Below, piece by piece: positions 49,401 to 59,846 of a stretch of 64,000 nucleotides of DNA. Within the stretch, counting starts at the first letter, position 1; each line of letters opens with the position of its first letter. This DNA is from Defluviitaleaceae bacterium (GTDB lineage: Bacteria; Bacillota; Clostridia; Lachnospirales; WQUN01). The translations under genes and the position numbers were made by a program. The notes under the pieces were generated by a model that ran no database searches, had not been told where the DNA came from, and saw only the letters and a program-made list of their open reading frames with translations. The stretch lies in the NCBI GenBank assembly GCA_009784025.1, contig WQVK01000005.1, positions 1 to 64,000 of the forward strand, in the 5' to 3' direction.

Positions 49401-51168
49401 CTTCGTACCTATTAAACCTTAGCACCATTGTTGTACCCTCACCAAATTGGCTGGAGGCGTACACGCGGCCGCCATGTTCTTCCATTATCTCTTTTACTAT
49501 GGCAAGGCCAAGACCTGTGCCGCCCATTGCACGGGCGCGTGCCTTGTCTACTCTGTAAAAACGCTCGAATATCCTGGCTAGGCTTTCTTGTGGGATGCCC
49601 ATTCCTTGGTCCTGGATGAATATCCGGTAGAATTTTTCTGTAATTTCCATTGATACGTGGATTTTGGTGTTCTCCGGGCTGTATTTGATGGAATTAGATA
49701 GGATATTCGACACCACTTGAGTGATTCTGGCTGCGTTGGCTTCTATGAAGCAGGATTCGTCTAGGCTGTCTGTAGTGATTTTTTGGTTTTTTTGGTCTGC
49801 AAGGAATTGGCTTTGGTGGATGGTGCGGCGCAGCAAGGCGGTGAGGTCTATTACATCCATTTCTAGGGCTAGGTTCTTAGAGTCTATGCGGGAGAGTTCT
49901 AGCAAGTCTGTAATTAACAGGGTCATGCGTTGGGTTTCGTCGTTTATTACTTTTAGGAATTTTGTGGCGGTTTCTGGGTCGTCCATTGCGCCTTCCATTA
50001 GGGTTTCTGTGTAGGCTTGGATGGATGTTAATGGGGTTTTTAGCTCGTGGGAAACATTAGCCACAAATTCTTTTCGCATATTTTCTAGCTTTGCCTGGCG
50101 GGTTATATCTTGTAGCACTAGGATAAAACCTTCTAGCTTGTTGGCTTCGCTGGTGTAGGTGGTGGCGCAGGCAAGTAGGATATAGTTTTCGCCGTCGTAG
50201 ATGGCTTCCCTTATTTCGCCTGGGGGGAGTTCGTATATTTCTTCTGGGTCGAAACCTAGGGTTTCTAGTAGTTCCCGCAGGTTGGTGTCGTCTTGGATAT
50301 CTGTACCGCTCATTAGCTCTACGCTGGCGTTGTTGGCATGTATCAGGTTGCCATTTGTATCATATGCTAGTACTCCATGTGATGTGTTTTGTAGGATTGC
50401 TTCTTGCTTGTTCTTTTCGCTGGCCATGCTTATTAGGTTGGCTTGCAGCTCACGGGCCATGTGGTTGAAGTTGTAGGCTAGCTGGCCTAATTCGTCTTTG
50501 CTTTTTATTACAATCTCGCGGCTGAAATCGCCTTCTGCTATGGCCTTGGTGTGGTGGGTTAGGGTCACTATCGGGTTGATATGGGTGTTGGCTAGGAAAA
50601 ACCAGAAAACAAGGGTTAGCACCAAGGCTATCATTATCATGATGATAAGCGCGAGGGCTAGCATGGATAGGTTTTCGTACATAAACTGGGCATTGACCCT
50701 GGCGTAGAGTATAAAATGTTCTGTGTTATTGCCGAAGGTGCGTGTTACCGGGGTGGCAACGGCTATCCAGCGGCGTTCTATGCCTTGTAGGTCTGTGCCT
50801 ATGCGGCCTACAGATGTGCCTTCTTCGCCGTAGATTGCGGATATTAAGGCTTGGCAATTAAACCTTTGCGTGCCCACCACAAATACAGATGGCGCGATTG
50901 GTATGCCCATCTCGTTCATTATCATGGCTTGGATATCGTATTCTGTATCTCCGTGGCCGGCCCAGCTTGGTGCGTCTATAAGTTCGTTAAGCTCGTAGCT
51001 TTGTAGGATTTGCTGGTTGATGCGGTCTATATGGGCCCGTAGCTGATGCTGTGTGCGTTGGATTTCCATGTTGCGCATATCCCAAAGCATGAAGGTGCCG
51101 CTTGCGGCCATTACAACAAAAACTACCGCAGCGTATAGTATCATTAGTTTGAGTTTTATGCTTTTCAT
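49390..51168 (-). CDS. walK: WalK-type sensor histidine kinase (HAMP-PAS-HisKA-HATPase)
   Basis: FVANVSHELKTPLTSIQAYTETLMEGA, FERFYRVDKARARAMGGTGLGLAIVKEI. Confidence 0.93.
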   Translation of the reverse strand: MKSIKLKLMILYAAVVFVVMAASGTFMLWDMRNMEIQRTQHQLRAHIDRINQQILQSYELNELIDAPSWAGHGDTEYDIQAMIMNEMGIPIAPSVFVVGTQRFNCQALISAIYGEEGTSVGRIGTDLQGIERRWIAVATPVTRTFGNNTEHFILYARVNAQFMYENLSMLALALIIMIMIALVLTLVFWFFLANTHINPIVTLTHHTKAIAEGDFSREIVIKSKDELGQLAYNFNHMARELQANLISMASEKNKQEAILQNTSHGVLAYDTNGNLIHANNASVELMSGTDIQDDTNLRELLETLGFDPEEIYELPPGEIREAIYDGENYILLACATTYTSEANKLEGFILVLQDITRQAKLENMRKEFVANVSHELKTPLTSIQAYTETLMEGAMDDPETATKFLKVINDETQRMTLLITDLLELSRIDSKNLALEMDVIDLTALLRRTIHQSQFLADQKNQKITTDSLDESCFIEANAARITQVVSNILSNSIKYSPENTKIHVSMEITEKFYRIFIQDQGMGIPQESLARIFERFYRVDKARARAMGGTGLGLAIVKEIMEEHGGRVYASSQFGEGTTMVLRFNRYEDDI

Positions 51169-51878
51169 GTGGGTAGACCGTCACCGAATTCCTGTGTGAA
51201 ATGATAACCCACGCCGCGTTTCGTAAGGATGTAGGTTGGGTTGTCTGATGTGACTTCTAGCTTGGTGCGTAGGCGGCGGATAGTCACGTCTACCGTGCGT
51301 ACATCACCAAAGTATTCGTAGCCCCATACTTTTTCTAGCAGGGCTTCGCGGGAGAAAACATGGTTGTTTTGGGTGGATAAAAATTTCACCAGCTCGAATT
51401 CCCGGCGAGTGAGGTCTATTACATCGCTGCCGCGCTTGATTTCGTAAAGGTCTAGGTCTATTGATAGCTCGCCAAATACTAATTTGTTTACACCCTGTGC
51501 CTGTGCCTTTGGCATATTGCCGCGGCGCAGGTTGGCCATTACCCTTGCCAGCAGTTCTTTTACGCTGAAGGGTTTTGTAATGTAATCGTCTGCCCCTAGC
51601 TCGAAACTTAGTACTTTGTCTGTTTCTTCGGCCTTGGCGGTTAGCATCATGATGGGCACTTGGCTTACTTTACGGATGCGCTTGCAAACTTCGTAGCCGT
51701 CTAGCTTTGGCATCATTATGTCTAGCAGGATAAGGTCTGGGTTTTCGGACAGGGCCAGAGCCAGGCCTTTTTCGCCATCATAGGCTTCAATTGTCTCATA
51801 ACCTTCTTTTTTTAGGCTGTATGTTAGGATATCTACGATTCTGGATTCATCGTCTACTACTAGAATTTTCGCTGGCAT
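51165..51878 (-). CDS. walR: WalR-type OmpR-family response regulator
   Basis: KILVVDDESRIVDILTYSLKKEGYETIEAYDGEKGL, VDVTIRRLRTKLE. Confidence 0.93.
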   Translation of the reverse strand: MPAKILVVDDESRIVDILTYSLKKEGYETIEAYDGEKGLALALSENPDLILLDIMMPKLDGYEVCKRIRKVSQVPIMMLTAKAEETDKVLSFELGADDYITKPFSVKELLARVMANLRRGNMPKAQAQGVNKLVFGELSIDLDLYEIKRGSDVIDLTRREFELVKFLSTQNNHVFSREALLEKVWGYEYFGDVRTVDVTIRRLRTKLEVTSDNPTYILTKRGVGYHFTQEFGDGLPT

Positions 51879-51955
51879 TGTTGCCTCCTTTTGAACTTTT
51901 TCTGAATTATAACATAAAATTGGCCTTGTAGTGAAATAATTCGATTTTACTGTAG

Positions 51956-52058
51956 TAGACTTCTTCCGAAATTCCTGTAGGGGGTTTCGGAAGAAGTTAC
52001 ATTTTCAATCTTTTGCTTCTTCTGAAATTGCGCTTTTTGCAATTTCAGAAGAACTCTA
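51956..52058. repeat. Family 3 element next to a family 1 fragment (~51928..51946)
   Basis: TAGACTTCTTCCGAAATTCC...GCAATTTCAGAAGAACTCTA. Confidence 0.82.
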
Positions 52059-52118
52059 GTGTAATATTTTGGCCATCCTGTCCATATAATGAAATAAAAA
52101 TATTTGAGGAGATGCAAA

Positions 52119-52424
52119 ATGACAGCAGTTAATCATATGGGTGAAGAAAAACGCCGCTCTGTTTCACGGCATAGCTTGCAGGTGGACAGGCGCGAAAATG
52201 TGACTGTAACTGGCATGATAGATGTGATTTCCTTCGATGAGGAAAGCATAATTGGCGAGACGGAAATGGGCATAATTATAATACGTGGCGCTAACCTGCA
52301 TGTGAAACGGGTTAACCTAGAAAACGGCGAACTGATTGTATCTGGCGAAATAGATGGCATTACATACGAAAACCCTAGCGGCGGCGTGCGGGCGAAATCC
52401 TTGCTGGGGCGGTTGTTTAAATGA
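52119..52424 (+). CDS. yabP: Sporulation protein YabP
   Basis: RHSLQVDRRENVTVTGMIDVISFDEESIIGETEMGIIIIRG. Confidence 0.9.
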   Translation: MTAVNHMGEEKRRSVSRHSLQVDRRENVTVTGMIDVISFDEESIIGETEMGIIIIRGANLHVKRVNLENGELIVSGEIDGITYENPSGGVRAKSLLGRLFK

Positions 52425-52921
52425 TAATGTCTATGTCTGGCCAGGCTTGGCTGTTTTTTTATACTGTGCTGTTTGGGGTAGGGGTTGGCATATTTTACGA
52501 TTTGTTCCGGGTGCTGCGGAAAACAATGCCTCATGCTTCTTTTGCGGTGCAGCTTGAAGATGTTTTCTTTTGGGTGGCTGTTACTGGTTGTATGTTTTAT
52601 TTTATGCTAAGCCAAAATTACGGCGAAATCCGCCCGTTTACACTTATTGGCGCGGCATGTGGCTTGGCCATTTATTTTGCCACGGTTAGCCAATACGTGG
52701 TAAAAACTTTAGCGGCTGTTGTGGCATTTATTTGCAAGGTAGTGGCCGGCGCTGTTAGAATTATCCTGCTGCCAATCCGCTTTATACTTGGCTTTATAAC
52801 ACCGCCCATAAAAAAATTTGCAGCCAACCGGCGGCGGAACTTGCGCACGGGGGCAAAATATGGCAGAATACATATGAAAAAACTTTCCCGCAGCTGGTTT
52901 ATACTGCGTAAAAAGGTGTGA
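52421..52921 (+). CDS. yabQ: Spore cortex protein YabQ
   Basis: FFYTVLFGVGVGIFYDLFRVLRKT, directly follows yabP. Confidence 0.88.
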   Translation: MIMSMSGQAWLFFYTVLFGVGVGIFYDLFRVLRKTMPHASFAVQLEDVFFWVAVTGCMFYFMLSQNYGEIRPFTLIGAACGLAIYFATVSQYVVKTLAAVVAFICKVVAGAVRIILLPIRFILGFITPPIKKFAANRRRNLRTGAKYGRIHMKKLSRSWFILRKKV

Positions 52922-53253
52922 AAAAATTGGCCACAGCCGAAACTAACCAAAGAAAGCCCATGAAAACCCCTATAATACGAAGAAAATTTGCCCTGTTCAT
53001 GTACATTATGGTATGGGTGTTAACCCTGGCCACGTTTTCTGGCCTGGTGATAATACGCGCATCACAGTACAACGAACTGCGCGCAAGCCTGGACGTTATA
53101 AACACAGACATAGCCCGCGAACAATCAATATATTACGACCTAAACCGGCAAATGTTCTTCTTCGATAGCGACGCCTACATCGAGCAACTTGCCCGCGAAA
53201 GGCTGGGAATGATATTGCCGAACGAGATATTGTTTAGGAATATTGCCGAGTAG
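52918..53253 (+). CDS. DivIC/FtsB-like septum formation initiator
   Basis: Short TM plus coiled coil, ...DSDAYIEQLARERLGMILPNEILF. Confidence 0.87.
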   Translation: MKKLATAETNQRKPMKTPIIRRKFALFMYIMVWVLTLATFSGLVIIRASQYNELRASLDVINTDIAREQSIYYDLNRQMFFFDSDAYIEQLARERLGMILPNEILFRNIAE

Positions 53254-53482
53254 GATAGACTGCCAGAGGCTTCGCCACTTCTTTTCATAATGTTCGCTTC
53301 GCTAACCTGGCATTTCATGCTGCCAGATTTCTTTCGGGTTACATTTGAAAAGAAGAAGCGAAAATTTTAATTTTAGGTTTTTTATTGCCCTTGTAAAATG
53401 CTAATAGCCATGCAGTGTTGTAATTTGCCAAAAATAAACCCCCGCTAGAACTGTTTAGGTTCTGGCGGGGGTTTTTGTGTGA

Positions 53483-53562
53483 TATAGTGAAATAAATGAG
53501 GAACGGTCTCGCCCAGGCGTTTTTGACGCGACAGGCGAGACCGATTTCGAATTGTTTCACTA
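53483..53562. repeat. Short family 1 derivative
   Basis: TATAGTGAAATAAATGAGGAACGGTCTCGCCCAGGCGTTTTTGACGCGACAGGCGAGACCGATTTCGAATTGTTTCACTA. Confidence 0.85.
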
Positions 53563-53662
53563 GACTTCTTACGAAATTCCCGTAGTGGGTTTCGGAAAAG
53601 TTACATTTTCAATCTTTTGCTTCTTCTGAAATTGCGTTTGTTGCAATTTCAGAAGAACTCTG
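53561..53662. repeat. Family 3 element abutting a family 1 copy
   Basis: TAGACTTCTTACGAAATTCC...GCAATTTCAGAAGAACTCTG. Confidence 0.8.
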
Positions 53663-53721
53663 ATATGGGAAAACAAAGGCGGCAAGGCCGCGTTGTTCTG
53701 CGCTAATAGATTACCTAGGCC

Positions 53722-54543
53722 TTATCTTTCTAGCAAAACATGCGGGTTAACTGGCTGGTCGTTGTGGGTCACTTGCAAATGCAGATGCGAGCCGTCTAGG
53801 CTTGTGAACATTGTTTGGCGGCCTATGCCGCCTATCACTTGGCCGCTGCGTACTATTTCGCCTTTGGCCACAAGGGGGTTGGCCATTAGCTGGCCGTAGG
53901 TGGTTAACCAGCCGTTGCCGTGGTCTATTGTAATGTAATGCCCACGGCGGGACTCCCGGCCTATTGCTACTACTTTGCCATCTGCGGCGGCGCGTACCGG
54001 GTCGCCTTCTTCTGCCGATATGCGCAGATGGTCGTTTGTGCGAAATTGGTCTAGGGTTTGGTCGTAAATTAGGCTGGTCATGCTAAATTCCATCACGATA
54101 TCCCCGTCAACCGGCCACAACATGCTGTCGCCTTCTTCAAAGGCGGTGAATGTCTCCGGCTGCACAACTGCCTCTGGAGTAGGCTCTGGCGGCGGTTCTG
54201 GCGGCTCTGGTGGTGGCGGAACTTCCCGCGGCGGCGTATGCTCCCTTGGTGGTGGCGGTGGTTCTGCCGGCGGCAATGGCTGGGTTGGCGTTGGCTGCTG
54301 CCGCGGCCTAAACCAGGCCTCGTCATCTACCTGCGCCCTATAGGTTTCCACCTGGTCTGCCCCGGCGGCAACCGCATTTTCCTCATACAAATGTGCCAAA
54401 TCTTGCTCGCTACTGCCCTGCCCACTTCTGGCAGCAAAAGAAACTACAAATGCCAAGACGGCCACAGCCCCAAGGCATGAATACAGTGCAATGAAAAAAC
54501 CTCTTTTGCGGAACACGCTCTCTCCCTGCGAAGTATTTTTCAT
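53722..54543 (-). CDS. M23 peptidase-fold protein, SpoIIQ-like, with Pro-rich linker
   Basis: TM near N-terminus, PPP/PEPPEPPPEP linker, GDPVRAAADGKVVAIG...HYITIDHGNGWLTTYG...SHLHLQV. Confidence 0.82.
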   Translation of the reverse strand: MKNTSQGESVFRKRGFFIALYSCLGAVAVLAFVVSFAARSGQGSSEQDLAHLYEENAVAAGADQVETYRAQVDDEAWFRPRQQPTPTQPLPPAEPPPPPREHTPPREVPPPPEPPEPPPEPTPEAVVQPETFTAFEEGDSMLWPVDGDIVMEFSMTSLIYDQTLDQFRTNDHLRISAEEGDPVRAAADGKVVAIGRESRRGHYITIDHGNGWLTTYGQLMANPLVAKGEIVRSGQVIGGIGRQTMFTSLDGSHLHLQVTHNDQPVNPHVLLER

Positions 54544-54648
54544 ACACTCACCTCCTATTAAATTTTTTCATACTCGGATTATTGCCTGGAAAAATTGGGG
54601 CTATACATTTTCTTTGTAAAAGCTTTAAAATTTTGAAGGGGAAGATGT

Positions 54649-54776
54649 GGTACCATACGGTACCATTTTTACGTGATTATGGTACCGTATGGTACCGTTT
54701 TTTTGGTTTTTTTCGCCCAAAAGCATTGTTTTTGCTCTTGGCAAAATCAAAAAAGCCCTAAAATTAGGGCTTTTTT
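54649..54776. repeat. Double GGTACC palindrome plus terminator-like hairpin module
   Basis: GGTACCATACGGTACC (54649), GGTACCGTATGGTACC (54681), AAAAAAGCCCTAAAATTAGGGCTTTTTT (~54749..54776). Confidence 0.82.
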
Positions 54777-54915
54777 CATGCGTCGTAAATTTCATATTAA
54801 ATTTGTTTTTTTCCGTATCGTCTGTTTTCCACATGAAACCCTTGAAAATACTGGGTTACACCCATGCCTGGCCAAAAAATAGACCTCACAAGGCAACCCG
54901 AAAAAATTTAACTTT

Positions 54916-55029
54916 TAACGTGAAACAATTCAAAAACGGTCTCGCCTGTCGCGGTAAAAACGCCTGAAACGCCTTGTTTTGGCGTTTCAGGTGCCGCTCT
55001 AGCGAGACCACTTCTCATTTATTTCACTT
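54916..55029 (-). repeat. MITE-like element, family 1, overlapping the murA stop
   Basis: AACGTGAAACAATTC...CTCATTTATTTCACTT. Confidence 0.87.
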
Positions 55030-56296
55030 CAACCTCCACCCTTTTTATTTTTGCACCCAAATTATTCAACCTTGTATCCAAATTAAAATACCCCCGGTCT
55101 ATGTGATGTATGCCGTTTATCTCGGTTACATCGTCGGCATTTAGCGCCGCCAGCACCAGCGATGCCCCTGCACGTAAATCGCTGGCGGTTACTTGTGCCC
55201 CTGCCAAGCGTGGTATGCCCTCTATCACAGCGCTGCGGCTGTCTATTTTTATATCTGCGCCCATGCGTTTTAGTTCGCCCACTTGCATAAATCGGTTTTC
55301 AAATACGGTTTCGGTTATTATGCTTGTGCCTTGGGCGGTGGCCATTAGGCTCATAAACTGGGCTTGCATATCTGTAGGGAAGCCAGGGTAGGGTAGGGTT
55401 TTAATATCTGCAGATATTAGCCCTTGGGAAGGGTCATGCCGCACGCGTATGCCGCCTTCTAGTTCTTCTATTAAAATATTCACTTCTTTTAACTTGGCCG
55501 TTACGGGTTTTACATGGTCTGCCATTACATTACACAGCAGAATATCGCCCCTGGTTATTGCCGCCGCCACCATAAAAGTACCGGCTTCTATCCTGTCTGG
55601 GATTATGCTGTGGGTGGTGGGGTGCAAATCGTTTACGCCCACTATTTTTATGGTATCTGTGCCTGCGCCGCGGATATTTGCGCCTGCGGCGTTAAGGAAA
55701 TTGGCTAAGTCTACTATTTCTGGCTCTACGGCGCAGTTTTCTAGTATCGTTTTACCTTTGGCAAAAACAGCTGCCATCATGATATTCTCCGTAGCGCCCA
55801 CGCTGGGGAAATCCAAGTAAATTTTAGCGCCAGTAAGTTTTGGCGCGGTCACAGTTACATAACCATGGGAATGGTCAACCTCTGCCCCCAGCGCCGCAAA
55901 GCCCTTCAAATGTAAGTCTACAGGCCTGCTGCCAATTGCACAGCCCCCCGGCAGCGGAATCTTAGCCCTGCCAACCCGTGCCAGCAATGGCCCCATCACC
56001 AAAAAAGAAGCTCGCAGCCTGCCCACAAGCTCGTAAGTGGCCTCGTAAGTTGTGATATTATCTGTGTCGATAATAAGTTCCCCGCCGCTTTTGTTAAAGC
56101 TGCTTTTTGCGCCCAAAAACTCCAGTAGGCAGCACATAGATTCCACGTCACTTAAATCTGGCACATTCTGAATAACAGACCTTGCACCAGTAAGCAAAGT
56201 AGCCGCCAACACAGGCAGCACCGCATTCTTAGCCCCGGCAATCTCTACACGCCCCATAAGCCGCCCTGTAGGCTCGATAATAAATTTTTCTGCCAT
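55019..56296 (-). CDS. murA: UDP-N-acetylglucosamine 1-carboxyvinyltransferase
   Basis: GRVEIAGAKNAVLPVLAATLLT, GGCAIGSRPVDLHLKGFAALGAE, YPGFPTDMQAQ. Confidence 0.95.
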   Translation of the reverse strand: MAEKFIIEPTGRLMGRVEIAGAKNAVLPVLAATLLTGARSVIQNVPDLSDVESMCCLLEFLGAKSSFNKSGGELIIDTDNITTYEATYELVGRLRASFLVMGPLLARVGRAKIPLPGGCAIGSRPVDLHLKGFAALGAEVDHSHGYVTVTAPKLTGAKIYLDFPSVGATENIMMAAVFAKGKTILENCAVEPEIVDLANFLNAAGANIRGAGTDTIKIVGVNDLHPTTHSIIPDRIEAGTFMVAAAITRGDILLCNVMADHVKPVTAKLKEVNILIEELEGGIRVRHDPSQGLISADIKTLPYPGFPTDMQAQFMSLMATAQGTSIITETVFENRFMQVGELKRMGADIKIDSRSAVIEGIPRLAGAQVTASDLRAGASLVLAALNADDVTEINGIHHIDRGYFNLDTRLNNLGAKIKRVEVEVK

Positions 56297-56316
56297 AGAT
56301 TTCCCACTTTCAACAA

Positions 56317-56354
56317 TAGACTTCTTCCGAAATCACGCTTTTCAGAAGAACTTT
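56317..56354. repeat. Short family 3 derivative
   Basis: TAGACTTCTTCCGAAATCACGCTTTTCAGAAGAACTTT. Confidence 0.7.
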
Positions 56355-56449
56355 AATATCCAAATCATTAACATAAACCACAAAAATAATTCCAACTTCA
56401 AAGTTTTTTTGGATGAGAGGTTTTTTCAAAAGTCACCCTCCATAAGTAT

Positions 56450-56564
56450 TGTAGCGAAATAATTCAAAATCGGTCTCGCCTGTCGCGGCAAAACGCCTAA
56501 AACGCCTTATCTCGGCGTTTTAGGTGCCGCTTGGGCGAGACCGTTTCTCATTTATTTCACTATA
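56450..56564 (-). repeat. MITE-like element, family 1
   Basis: TGTAGCGAAATAATTCAAAATCGG...CATTTATTTCACTATA. Confidence 0.9.
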
Positions 56565-56625
56565 TTTGTCACAACAAGCCGACTGTGATAAAATGTAGGG
56601 AACTGTATGAAAGGGGTAGTTAAAA

Positions 56626-57636
56626 ATGGTAGTAGTTGTTAAGCCGGACGTCCCTCAAGATAAAATCGAGCATCTTGTAAAATGGCTGGAAGAGAAGCAG
56701 ATTATAGTGCGCACCTTCCAAGGCCAGCAGCAATGCGTGCTTGGGCTTATTGGGGACACCAACAATATAGACAGCGGCATGTTACGTAGCCTGGATATTG
56801 TGGAATCTGTAGGTAAGCTTACAGAGCCTTTTAAGGCGGTTAACCGTAAAATCCATCCAGATGATACGGTAATACCAGCGCCAGATGGCAAGCCCCTTAT
56901 TGGCGGCGGGCATTTTGCCATGATAGCCGGGCCATGCTCTGTAGAAAGCCGCGAACAGATAACCCTAGTAGCCAAAAAGGTAAAAGAAGCCGGGGCAACC
57001 ATGCTGCGGGGCGGGGCGTTTAAGCCGCGTACTTCGCCGTACGATTTCCAGGGCCTTGGCCAAGAAGGCCTAGACCTGCTGCTAGAGGCCAAAAAAGCCA
57101 CAGGCCTGCCCATAGTCACAGAGCTAATGGACCTGCGCGATATAGACCGCTTCGAGCAAGTAGATGTAATCCAAATAGGCGCAAGAAACACCCAAAACTA
57201 CGACCTTCTAAAAGAAATAGGCAAACTTCCCAACACAATCTTGTTAAAACGCGGCCTAGCAGGCACAATCAACGAGCTGCTAATGAGCGCCGAATACATT
57301 ATGGCCAGCGGCAACGAAAACGTAATCCTATGTGAGCGTGGCATCCGTACCTACGAATTTGCTCACACCCGCAACACCCTAGACCTATCTGCAGTGCCAA
57401 TCCTAAAAAAACTAACCCACCTGCCCGTAGTAGTGGATCCAAGCCACGGCACAGGCCGCGTAGACCTGGTACCATCCATGTCTTACGCAGCCGCAGCCGC
57501 AGGGGCAGACGGCATAATGGTAGAAGTACACAACGACCCAGCCTGCGCCCTATGCGATGGCCCCCAATCCCTAACCCCGGAACAATTCACAGAAATGGCC
57601 GCTAAGGTATTTAAAATACGCGAGGCTATACAGTAG
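56626..57636 (+). CDS. aroF: 3-deoxy-7-phosphoheptulonate synthase
   Basis: [44 protein letters not shown]. Confidence 0.95.
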   Translation: MVVVVKPDVPQDKIEHLVKWLEEKQIIVRTFQGQQQCVLGLIGDTNNIDSGMLRSLDIVESVGKLTEPFKAVNRKIHPDDTVIPAPDGKPLIGGGHFAMIAGPCSVESREQITLVAKKVKEAGATMLRGGAFKPRTSPYDFQGLGQEGLDLLLEAKKATGLPIVTELMDLRDIDRFEQVDVIQIGARNTQNYDLLKEIGKLPNTILLKRGLAGTINELLMSAEYIMASGNENVILCERGIRTYEFAHTRNTLDLSAVPILKKLTHLPVVVDPSHGTGRVDLVPSMSYAAAAAGADGIMVEVHNDPACALCDGPQSLTPEQFTEMAAKVFKIREAIQ

Positions 57637-57735
57637 ACTTCTTTCGAAATTGTGCTTTTCAATTTCGAAAAAGTTTCATTTTCAATCTTTTGCTTCTTCT
57701 GAGAGCACGTTTCTTGTGATTTCAGAAGAACTCTA
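57634..57735. repeat. Family 3 element overlapping the aroF stop codon
   Basis: TAGACTTCTTTCGAAATTGTG...GATTTCAGAAGAACTCTA. Confidence 0.82.
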
Positions 57736-57942
57736 GTGAGATAAGACCATGGGGGCTTTGCCCTCATACCCCCACAAGCTTTTTGAAAAAAGTTTGACAA
57801 AAATTTTAACATGGGAATAGGATTTCGTGGCAGCTGTCATTCAAAATCCAAAGTTAAGGTTTTGCCGCGCTTTTTTCAAAAAAAGCTGGAGGATGTGTGG
57901 TTTGTGAAGCATCTGACGGTTCTAAATATAGGAGGTAACGCG

Positions 57943-58779
57943 ATGCAAGTTGGTATTGTCGGCCTTGGCCTTATTGGCGGTAGCTTGGCCAAAGCGTATA
58001 AGCGAAGCCCTGGCATTAAGGTGTTGGGCGTGGATATAGACCATTCTATTGTGGAGTTTGCAAAGATCGCAGAGGCAATAGATGGCGAGCTTACAGATGC
58101 AGATTTAGGCAATTGCGATTGCATTATTTTGGCAGCCTATCCACAGGGGGTTATCGACTGGGTTAGGGCTAATGCGCCGCTTTTTTCTGCCAAAACGACT
58201 GTGATAGATTGCTCTGGTACTAAGAAGCGCATCTGCGATGTGCTGTTCCCTGTGGCTAAGGAGTATGGCTTCACTTTTATTGGCGGCCACCCCATGGCGG
58301 GTACGCATCAGTCTGGGTTTAAGTACAGCCGCGAAGATTTGTTTGACGGTGCGCCTATGGTAATTGTGCCGCCATCTTTCGAGGATATCAGGTTGCTAGA
58401 CCATGTTAAGACCCTGCTTGCGCCACTTGGCTTTGGGCATATTTCCGCCACCACCGCAGATGACCACGACGAGGTTATTGCATTTACCTCCCAAATGACA
58501 CATATCATTTCCAACGCATTTATAAAAAGCCCCACGGCCTCGCGGCATAAGGGTTATTCTGCAGGCAGTTATAGGGATTTAACCCGGGTTGCCTGGCTCA
58601 TGCCAGATATGTGGACAGAGCTTTTCCTGGAAAATAAAGAATTTTTGTTAGAAGAAATTGATGTTTTCCTAGCCGCCATGCAGCAATATAAAACCGCAAT
58701 CCAAACCGAAGACAGCGTAAAACTACGTGCCCTGCTAGACGAAGGCCGCCTAAGAAAACGCGAGGTGGATGGCCCGTGA
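57943..58779 (+). CDS. tyrA: Prephenate dehydrogenase
   Basis: MQVGIVGLGLIGGSLAKAYK, GGHPMAGTHQSGF. Confidence 0.9.
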   Translation: MQVGIVGLGLIGGSLAKAYKRSPGIKVLGVDIDHSIVEFAKIAEAIDGELTDADLGNCDCIILAAYPQGVIDWVRANAPLFSAKTTVIDCSGTKKRICDVLFPVAKEYGFTFIGGHPMAGTHQSGFKYSREDLFDGAPMVIVPPSFEDIRLLDHVKTLLAPLGFGHISATTADDHDEVIAFTSQMTHIISNAFIKSPTASRHKGYSAGSYRDLTRVAWLMPDMWTELFLENKEFLLEEIDVFLAAMQQYKTAIQTEDSVKLRALLDEGRLRKREVDGP

Positions 58780-59846
58780 CAATAATCCCAGTAAAGGTTA
58801 GCCGCCATTATGAAATCCTGCTGGCCAACGGGATACTAAGCCAGCTAGGTCAACGGCTAGAATCCCTGCTGCCAGCCGCGAAGAAAATCGCCATAATCAC
58901 AGACAGCAATGTCTGGCAGCTATATCAGCATCAAGCTGAGGCCGCGCTGGCGGGTTATGATGTAATCAGCTATAGCTTCCCAGCCGGGGAGGCCTCTAAA
59001 AGTGCGGCCCAGTACGTGAAGATTCTTTCATGGTTGGCTGCCAACGAAGTCACCCGCACAGATGCAATCGTGGCGCTGGGCGGCGGCGTAGTTGGGGATA
59101 TGGCTGGGTTTGCGGCGGCTACCTATTTGCGAGGCATACCGTTTGTGCAAGTGCCAACTACTTTGCTGGCTATGGTAGATTCCTCTGTAGGCGGCAAAAC
59201 CGGTATAGACCTGCCAGAGGGCAAAAACCTGGCAGGGGCGTTTTACCAACCTTGGCTGGTACTGGTAGACCCAGATGTGCTAAACACTCTGCCCGCCCAT
59301 ATTTTCAGCGACGGCATGGCAGAAGTTATCAAATACGGTATGCTTGGCAACGAGTACCTGCTAGAAATGCTAAAAGACCCCAAGCAACTTAACGCCATCA
59401 TCACCATTTGTATAGAAATGAAACGCGACATAGTAGAAAACGACGAATTCGACAACGGCGAGCGAATGTTACTTAATTTTGGCCACACAATAGGCCATGC
59501 AATTGAAAGGCTAAGTGACTTTCAAGTATCTCATGGCCAAGGGGTTGCGGTTGGTATGGCCATCATCACCAGGGCGGCGGCAGCATATGGGCTATGCCCG
59601 GCGGCCTGTGCGGCCAAGTTAGATGAAGCCTTAGCCATATGCAAGTTACCCGTCCCAGCAGCGGGGCAGCTGCCGTTTTTCCAGCAATACAGCGTGAGCG
59701 AAATATACAACGCCACCCTGCAAGATAAAAAACGGAGCGGCGGTAGCATCACAGAAGTTGTGCCAACCAAGTTAGGCCTTTGCCAGCTAAAGAAAATGCC
59801 AATGACAGAGCTGGAAAACTGGATAGAAATGGGGCTTAAAGCATGA
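58776..59846 (+). CDS. aroB: 3-dehydroquinate synthase
   Basis: ALGGGVVGDMAGFAAATYLRGIPFVQVPTTLLAMVDSSVGGKTGID. Confidence 0.95.
   Translation: MTIIPVKVSRHYEILLANGILSQLGQRLESLLPAAKKIAIITDSNVWQLYQHQAEAALAGYDVISYSFPAGEASKSAAQYVKILSWLAANEVTRTDAIVALGGGVVGDMAGFAAATYLRGIPFVQVPTTLLAMVDSSVGGKTGIDLPEGKNLAGAFYQPWLVLVDPDVLNTLPAHIFSDGMAEVIKYGMLGNEYLLEMLKDPKQLNAIITICIEMKRDIVENDEFDNGERMLLNFGHTIGHAIERLSDFQVSHGQGVAVGMAIITRAAAAYGLCPAACAAKLDEALAICKLPVPAAGQLPFFQQYSVSEIYNATLQDKKRSGGSITEVVPTKLGLCQLKKMPMTELENWIEMGLKA

Noticed and set aside
54080-54343. Gly-rich ORF 54080..54343 (+)
   Set aside because: Antisense of the Pro-rich linker of the SpoIIQ-like gene.
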